A program made the position numbers and the translations under genes. 64,000 nucleotides of DNA from Microbacterium mangrovi (GTDB lineage: Bacteria; Actinomycetota; Actinomycetes; Actinomycetales; Microbacteriaceae). The DNA is taken from the NCBI RefSeq assembly GCF_000802305.1, contig NZ_JTDK01000006.1:744001-808000 (forward strand), written 5' to 3'. Positions 59,233 to 64,000 of the stretch are shown here, one piece after another; the first letter of the stretch is position 1, and each line of letters begins with the position of its first letter. The notes under the pieces were generated by a model that ran no database searches, was not told where the DNA came from, and was given only the letters and a program-made list of their open reading frames with translations.

Positions 59233-59427
59233 TCAGAGCGCCTCGTTCGCCCGGCCGAGCAGGATCTCGTTAAGCACCAGGTGCCGGGGACGGGACAGCG
59301 CGAAGGCGCTGCCGGCGCGGGCGGTTCGACCGGCGACGGAGGAGATTTTGACGATGTCCGCGGGGTCGGCCAGGTTCGGTGCGTGTTCGCGGATCAGCTT
59401 CGGGGCGACGGGGGGTTCTCCTGACAT
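59233..59427 (-). pseudogene. Remnant of a short-chain dehydrogenase (64 codons)
   Basis: 64 codons. [20 protein letters not shown] is the SDR catalytic-Ser strand (DIVNISSVAGR.ARAG), followed directly by SRPRHLVLNEILLGR, which looks like the C-terminal end of such proteins (RPxHVxVNEILLRP). The Tyr/Lys catalytic helix between them and the N-terminal Rossmann half are missing, so it is a doubly deleted SDR. An intact frame and a GGAAGGGGA upstream mean a peptide could be made, but function is unlikely. The gene may once have been the target of the adjacent MmyB-like regulator. Confidence 0.6.
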
Positions 59428-59441
59428 GGAGCTTCCCCTTC

Positions 59442-60347
59442 CTAGGCGTTGTCGTCTTGATGGGCGCTCGGAGCGCTGACCTCGTCCACCGCTACCGGGG
59501 GTGGCGTGGCAGCGAGGCTGCCGAGGATCGCAATTCGTTCTTCGGTGAACGAGCCTGGCTGAGTGGTGTAGGCGTAGAGCATCCAGCCGGGAGTACCAGG
59601 CAGCTCCATGCCTTCGAACTCGAACTCGAGGTCCCCCACGTCGGGGTGGTGGAGGCGTTTGCTGCCTGAGCGGTGCGGCTTGACGTTGTGAGCCGCCCAG
59701 CGGACCCGGAAGGTATCGCTGCGCGTGACCAGCTCGCCGATCAGATCGGTGAGGTCTTTGTCATGCGGGTTCTTCCCCGCGTCGGTGCGCATGGACGCGA
59801 CGATGCTGTCGGCGCCTTGCTCCCAGTCGGTGTAGAAGGTCCGCGACGCGGGGCTGAGGAAGGTGAACCGGGCGTTGTTGCGCTGGTTGGCCGGGTCTGA
59901 GAACACCGGTGAAAACAGGGCGTACCCGAGCGGGTTGGCCGCGACCATGTCCTTGCGTCGGTTCTGGATGACGGTCGGTGTGGCGGTGTTCGTGTCGAGG
60001 AATCGCTGGAGGCTGGGTCGAATCGTCGTGGGAGCTGCGGAACGAGGACGTCGACGGATGGGCTCCGGGCCTGCGGCGCGGGCGAGGTCGTGCAGGTGTT
60101 CGGTTTCTGCCTCGTCGAGGCGGAGGGCACGCGCGAGCGCGTCGAGCACTTCCGGGGACACACCGGCGAGGTTGCCGCGCTCCATCTTCGCGTAATAGTC
60201 GCTGCTCATTCCGGCGAGCATCGCCACCTCTTCGCGGCGGAGCCCTTGCACCCGCCGACGGCCGCCGCCGATGATGCCCGCCTGCTCGGGGGTCAGGCGA
60301 TCACGGCGGGTGCGAAGGAACTCGCTCACTTCGTCCCTGTTGTCCAT
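59442..60347 (-). CDS. Helix-turn-helix regulator with MmyB-like ligand-binding domain (second module)
   Basis: 301 aa, paralogue of the 53.4-kb regulator: VSEFLRTRRDRLTPEQAGII, GLRREEVAMLAGMSSDYYAK, FTFLSPASRTFYTDWEQGAD, RWAAHNVKPHRSGSKRLHHP and ELPGTPGWMLYAYTTQPGSF line up along the full length. Divergent from the second DHA2 exporter and AKR, which it probably represses. The SDR remnant and SetA-like gene lie downstream on its strand. Confidence 0.88.
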   Translation of the reverse strand: MDNRDEVSEFLRTRRDRLTPEQAGIIGGGRRRVQGLRREEVAMLAGMSSDYYAKMERGNLAGVSPEVLDALARALRLDEAETEHLHDLARAAGPEPIRRRPRSAAPTTIRPSLQRFLDTNTATPTVIQNRRKDMVAANPLGYALFSPVFSDPANQRNNARFTFLSPASRTFYTDWEQGADSIVASMRTDAGKNPHDKDLTDLIGELVTRSDTFRVRWAAHNVKPHRSGSKRLHHPDVGDLEFEFEGMELPGTPGWMLYAYTTQPGSFTEERIAILGSLAATPPPVAVDEVSAPSAHQDDNA

Positions 60348-60381
60348 GCCGCCACGCTACGACGACCCGCGCAGTTCAGCG

Positions 60382-60421
60382 ACTGACTGTCAGTACACGG
60401 TTAACCCGTCACTCCCTCACG
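60382..60421. promoter_or_regulatory. Operator region of the second MmyB module
   Basis: ACTGACTGTCAGT (60382-60394) has perfect 6-bp arms around T; GGTTAACC (60399-60406) is a perfect palindrome; CAGTACA (60391) and TCCCTCACG (60413-60421) are words shared with the first module's operator. All lie in the 100-bp gap before the DHA2 exporter. Confidence 0.55.
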
Positions 60422-60447
60422 CGAAGGATCGGCGTTGAACTGGATAC

Positions 60448-61887
60448 GTGACAGCGACCATCCACACCCAGCCAACCGCTCCCAAGCCAACCTCAGGAAA
60501 CCCCCAATCGGCAGCGCACCCACGAGCGGTGTTGGCGATCGTGCTGGTCAGCTACTTCATGATCGTGCTCGACAACTCCATCATCTTCACCGGGCTCCCC
60601 CAGATCCAGGAGGCGATGCAACTCACGCCTGCCGCTCTTTCGTGGGTCCAGGACGCGTACACGCTCGTCTTCGGCGGGCTGCTCCTGCTCGGTGCCCGCG
60701 CCGGTGACCTCCTCTGCCGTCGCCGAGTGTTCATGGTCGGCCTGGCGCTGTTCGGCCTCGCTTCCCTCCTTGTGGGCACAGCTCAGTCTGAGACGTGGAT
60801 CATCGCAGCTCGTGCGTTCCAGGGCGTCGGTGCTGCGATCGTCGCCCCGTCGTCGCTGTCGCTGATCACCGCAACGTTTGCGCCGGGGCGAGAGCGGACC
60901 CGCGCGGTCGCGGCCTACGGCACCACCGCCGGGGTCGGCGCGAGTGTCGGTCTTGTCGTCGGCGGTGCCCTGGCGTCGCTTCTGAGCTGGCGCGTCGGGT
61001 TCTTCATCAACGTGCCGATCGCGATCACCATGATCGTCCTCGCGTCCCGCTTCCTTGCCCCTTCCCGGATCGTCCGGGGCCGCTTCGATGTGCTCGGCGC
61101 CATTACCTCCACCATCGGGATGGGTTCCCTCGTCTACGGAATCGTCGAGGGCGGCGATAACGGTTGGAGTGCCCCGGGCACCCTCATCCCGCTTGGGATC
61201 GGTGTGGTTGTACTCGGGGTCTTCGTGCTGAACGAATGGCGCGCCGCGCAGCCGATCATGCCCCTGCGGTTGTTTGCCAGCCGGAAACGCAGCGGTGCTG
61301 CGGCAACCCGACTGTTGTTCGCGGGAGCCGGGATCGGATTCTTCTTCTTCACGACCCAGTTCCTCCAGGGCGTCTACAAATGGACACCGCTGCAGACCGG
61401 CATCGCGTTCCTTCCCATGAGTCTGCTTCAGTTCGGTGTCTCGCTGTTCGTCGCCCGGCTCACTCGCCGCTTCGGGAACGGTTGGCTGGTCGCCGTCGGC
61501 ATCGGTATCGTCCTCGCCGGGCTCATCTGGCTGGCCCAGATCACCCCCGACACCCCGTACCTTGTGGGGTTCGCCGGGCCACTGGCACTGTTCGGCATCG
61601 GACAGGGTCTCTGCTTCGGCCCGCTAACCGCCGCCGGCATCTCCGGCGCACCCGCCGAAGACGCGGGCGCCGCGTCGGGGCTGGTGAACACCGCCCACCA
61701 ACTGGGCAGCACCCTCGGCGTCGCCGCACTCACCGCTGCCGGAGCCGGCGCCGCGACCCTCGCGGACCGGGTCGCGGACGCGTACACCGGAGCGGCCGTC
61801 ATGGTCGGTGTCGCCCTGGTCTTGACCCTCGTCTTCATCCTTCCCGCCGACCTGGCAGCACGCCGGGCCGCCATCAACCTCCACTGA
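60448..61887 (+). CDS. MFS drug:H+ antiporter, DHA2 family (second module)
   Basis: 479 aa, 14 helices. [20 protein letters not shown] (motif D1), [19 protein letters not shown] (motif A), [19 protein letters not shown] (motif B). GTG start without a visible Shine-Dalgarno, suggesting leaderless translation. Followed 13 bp later by an AKR, so exporter and carbonyl reductase are co-expressed, as the first module pairs MFS with dehydrogenases. Regulator divergent. Confidence 0.88.
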   Translation: MTATIHTQPTAPKPTSGNPQSAAHPRAVLAIVLVSYFMIVLDNSIIFTGLPQIQEAMQLTPAALSWVQDAYTLVFGGLLLLGARAGDLLCRRRVFMVGLALFGLASLLVGTAQSETWIIAARAFQGVGAAIVAPSSLSLITATFAPGRERTRAVAAYGTTAGVGASVGLVVGGALASLLSWRVGFFINVPIAITMIVLASRFLAPSRIVRGRFDVLGAITSTIGMGSLVYGIVEGGDNGWSAPGTLIPLGIGVVVLGVFVLNEWRAAQPIMPLRLFASRKRSGAAATRLLFAGAGIGFFFFTTQFLQGVYKWTPLQTGIAFLPMSLLQFGVSLFVARLTRRFGNGWLVAVGIGIVLAGLIWLAQITPDTPYLVGFAGPLALFGIGQGLCFGPLTAAGISGAPAEDAGAASGLVNTAHQLGSTLGVAALTAAGAGAATLADRVADAYTGAAVMVGVALVLTLVFILPADLAARRAAINLH

Positions 61888-61900
61888 AAGGCAACAACTC

Positions 61901-62749
61901 ATGCACACCGTCACCCTGAAGAACGGCGTCGAAATGCCGATCCTGGGCTTCGGCGTCTTCCAGGTCGACAACGACCCTACGCAGCAGGCCGTTGAAGCAG
62001 CCCTCGCCGCCGGCTACCGCTCGATCGACACCGCCGCCGCTTACAACAACGAGCAGGCCGTCGGCGCCGCGATCAAGGCCAGCGGCATCCCGCGCGAAGA
62101 ACTGTTCATCACAACCAAGCTCTGGATCCAGGACCAGCCCGCCGAAGAGAACACCACCCGCGCGTTCGACCAGTCCGCGACCAAGCTCGGCCTCGACTAC
62201 GTCGACCTCTATCTCATCCACCAGCCGTTCGGCGACTACTACGGCCAATGGCGGGCCATGCAGAAGCTCAACCGCGACGCCCGCGCCCGCGCGATCGGCG
62301 TGTCCAACTTCGCCCCCGACCAGCTGCTCGACCTCATCATCAATAACGAGACCGTCCCGGCCGTCAACCAGATCGAGACTCACCCGTTCCGGCAGAACGT
62401 CGACTACCAAGAGCTGATGAAGGGCGAAGGGGTTCAGATCGAGTCCTGGGGACCGTTCGCTGAAGGCAAGAACGGACTGTTCACCAACGACGCCCTGACC
62501 GCTATCGGAGACGCGCACGGCAAGTCCGTCGCGCAGGTCGTGCTGCGCTGGATGATCCAGCGCGGGGTCGTCGTCATCCCCAAGACCGTCAACCCGGACC
62601 GGATGGCGCAGAACATCGACGTGTTCGACTTCGAACTCAGCGACGACGAGATGGCTCGGATCGTCGAGCTCCACACTGGCGAGTCCCAGTTCTTCGACCA
62701 CGCCGCCCCCGACATGGTTCGCTGGCTCAGCGCACGCCGTCTCGGCTGA
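61901..62749 (+). CDS. Aldo/keto reductase (2,5-diketo-gluconate-reductase type)
   Basis: 282 aa. Tetrad: Asp/Tyr in [11 protein letters not shown], Lys in ITTKLWIQ, His in [25 protein letters not shown] and [13 protein letters not shown] are classic AKR signatures. GAAAGG precedes the ATG. Codon third positions look somewhat less GC-rich than in older core genes (many AAC/AAG, few CCG), consistent with an accessory region. Last gene of the second MmyB module. Confidence 0.88.
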   Translation: MHTVTLKNGVEMPILGFGVFQVDNDPTQQAVEAALAAGYRSIDTAAAYNNEQAVGAAIKASGIPREELFITTKLWIQDQPAEENTTRAFDQSATKLGLDYVDLYLIHQPFGDYYGQWRAMQKLNRDARARAIGVSNFAPDQLLDLIINNETVPAVNQIETHPFRQNVDYQELMKGEGVQIESWGPFAEGKNGLFTNDALTAIGDAHGKSVAQVVLRWMIQRGVVVIPKTVNPDRMAQNIDVFDFELSDDEMARIVELHTGESQFFDHAAPDMVRWLSARRLG

Positions 62750-62855
62750 AACCCCCGCCAGGGCGACCCCGCCGTCCGCAAAAGGAGCTTCCGGAAGGAT
62801 GCTGCTCGCCAGCGGCGGGGGCAACCCGGCGGCTCATCCCCGGAGACACTGACTC

Positions 62856-63344
62856 ATGACATCGAAGAGCTTCCGCCGCACGGCGATCGGGGCCGCCGCG
62901 TCCTTCGCCGTCATCTTGCCCCTGACCGCCTGCGCCAGCAGCAACGCTGCTGACGCGAGGTCGCCATCGCCTCAGCCCACCACCACACCTCGTGGCGGCG
63001 AGAGCCCGACCGGCACTCAGTACAGGGATGGCGTTTACACCGTCCGTGGCGTGTACGGGGGTGCGCCGTCGTACATCACCGTCACGCTGACGCTCACCGC
63101 GAACACGGTGAGCGACGTCAAGGCCGGCCTGATGCCCGACAACAACGACACGTCCCGCGGCTACCAGGAAAGGTTTGCCGCGGCAGTCGCCGACCGGGTC
63201 GAGGGAAAGCCCATCACCAGATTGAGCGTGAACAGGATCGCCGGTGCGAGCGGGTGCTCGGACGGCTTCAACGATGCGCTCAGGAAGATCCGAGACGAAG
63301 CGTCCATGCCGAACGACGTCGCATCGAAGTCGCTCGCGCCGTGA
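62856..63344 (+). CDS. Lipoprotein with FMN-binding-like domain, C-terminus merged with an integrase remnant
   Basis: 162 aa. Type II signal peptide: FRRTAIGAAASFAVILPLTA followed by C, lipobox LTAC (lipidated Cys31). The mature domain (YRDGVYTVRGVYGGAPSYI; TLTLTANTVSDVKAGLMPDN; SGCSDGFNDALRKI) follows the FMN_bind pattern, but the flavinylated Thr of SGATxTS is not there (ASGCSDG). The last ten or so residues are encoded by DNA that in another frame is clearly tyrosine-recombinase sequence, so the natural C-terminus was probably lost at a junction near 63310. Confidence 0.7.
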   Translation: MTSKSFRRTAIGAAASFAVILPLTACASSNAADARSPSPQPTTTPRGGESPTGTQYRDGVYTVRGVYGGAPSYITVTLTLTANTVSDVKAGLMPDNNDTSRGYQERFAAAVADRVEGKPITRLSVNRIAGASGCSDGFNDALRKIRDEASMPNDVASKSLAP

Positions 63345-63847
63345 CTGAACCGGGTGGACGGCTGGTCTATGGCACGCCAAAGACGCACACCCGTCGTTCC
63401 GTCCCGTACCCCGCGCTCCTATCACCAGTCATCGACTGGCAGCGCGCCGAACGTGCACCCGACGATCTGCTGTTCCGCTCCCCCGAGAACGAGCCGCTGC
63501 GCAACGCCAACTTCCGCCAGCGCGTCCTCGAGCCCGCCATCGAACGCATCCAGAGCGGCTACACGACGTCTGCGGGTGACCGCATCCCACCGGATCCCAC
63601 GTTCCCCAGGATCACGCCGCACGACCTCCGCCACACCGCCGCATCTCTCGCGATCTCCGCCGGGGCGAATGTGAAGGCAGTGCAGCGGATGCTCGGACAC
63701 GCCTCCGCGACGATGACACTCGACGTCTACGCCGACCTCTTCGCCGACGATCTCGAAGAGGTCTCCAATGCATTGGAGAGTGCGGCCGCGGCGAGCACTG
63801 GCGTCACATTCCCTGTGCCATACGGCCCTCCGGGCCTGTCGAGGTAG
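63314..63847 (+). pseudogene. C-terminal part of a tyrosine-recombinase (phage-type) integrase
   Basis: Reads RRRIEVARAVTEPGGRLVYG, then TPKTHTRRSVPYP (the beta-hairpin with catalytic Lys), HDLRHTAASLAISAGANVKA (HxxR), VQRMLGHASATMTLDVYADL (second His and the nucleophilic Tyr). The N-terminal arm and core-binding domains and the first catalytic Arg are missing, and no start codon of its own is evident. It is fused out of frame onto the lipoprotein gene. The remaining 150 bp of the window hold no gene; a CACACC/GGTGTG repeat at about 63940-63962 may be a weak hairpin. Typical of the edge of an integrated element. Confidence 0.85.
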
Positions 63848-64000
63848 GCGACATGCACGCACCGCAGGCGAATCCCCGCCGGTAACGAACTGCGCGAGCT
63901 GCCAGTTATGGCTCACGCCGTGCTACGCCCGTCCATGCACACACCCCGATCCGCCGGTGTGCACGTCAACTGGTGTGGGGGATTTGTGGGGGGCGACCCT

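Noticed and set aside
63939-63962. CACACC/GGTGTG repeat near the right edge as an integrase attachment site or terminator
   Set aside because: Short arms and the window ends before any second copy or tRNA could be seen; not enough to call.
1-64000. CRISPR arrays, rRNA, tRNA genes, complete insertion sequences
   Set aside because: No regularly spaced repeats, rRNA segments or tRNA-like cloverleaf sequence was recognised by eye; a tRNA scan would be needed to exclude a missed tRNA.

Overview
The window is GC-rich, gene-dense actinobacterial chromosome, with many 4-base ATGA start/stop overlaps. It most likely comes from Microbacterium or a close relative in the Microbacteriaceae. Pointers are the DUF222/HNH (13E12-type) gene, three DUF7882-type genes, GAF-ANTAR proteins, PadR, OhrR and short AraC regulators, and frequent GTG starts. 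No rRNA, tRNA or CRISPR array was recognised. The taxonomic call rests on gene content read by eye, not on a search.

Layout. 0-2.9 kb: aldonate catabolism operon on the minus strand (IlvD/Edd dehydratase, FAH-family enzyme, LacI regulator). 3-8 kb: a small hydrophilic protein, a DUF222/HNH gene with a decayed SOS-like box, an LLM oxidoreductase, and a TetR gene divergent from a SnoaL/SDR pair. 7.9-17.1 kb: stress and redox block with OhrR plus glutathione peroxidase, a general-stress SDR, an internally deleted DUF1345 gene, YciE/DUF892, a glycosyltransferase, a haem-oxygenase-like protein coupled to a CDGSH protein, a YbdK-type ligase, DUF6328, and an epimerase fused to a helical C-terminal domain. 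17.1-22.5 kb: Orn/Lys/Arg-decarboxylase-like protein, a MetY-like enzyme coupled to an FMN monooxygenase, and AraC. 22.7-27.7 kb: secreted protein, DUF7882 pair divergent from a MarR gene, phosphatase, NAD(P)HX dehydratase, homocysteine methyltransferase.

27.7-37.9 kb is the most interesting stretch. A minus-strand set (amino-acid permease, alanine-racemase-fold enzyme, IclR) faces a tightly coupled plus-strand operon of ACT-less homoserine dehydrogenase, aldehyde dehydrogenase and aspartase. An Lrp gene and a transsulfuration-family lyase follow, divergent around a perfect 14-bp palindrome. Read together they suggest homoserine -> aspartate semialdehyde -> aspartate -> fumarate + ammonia, a catabolic route rather than threonine/methionine biosynthesis.

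38-45 kb: amine/aldehyde catabolism (APC permease, Lrp, aldehyde dehydrogenase, PuuB-like oxidase) and a separate FAD oxidoreductase. 45-52 kb: regulator-rich stretch (three AraC genes, PadR/DUF998, two coupled GAF-ANTAR proteins) with small hypotheticals. 52-62.8 kb: two parallel modules, each with an MmyB-like regulator divergent from redox and MFS genes. 57.2-64 kb also holds gene wreckage (SSB, PanB, SDR and integrase fragments), which suggests an eroded genomic island near the right edge.
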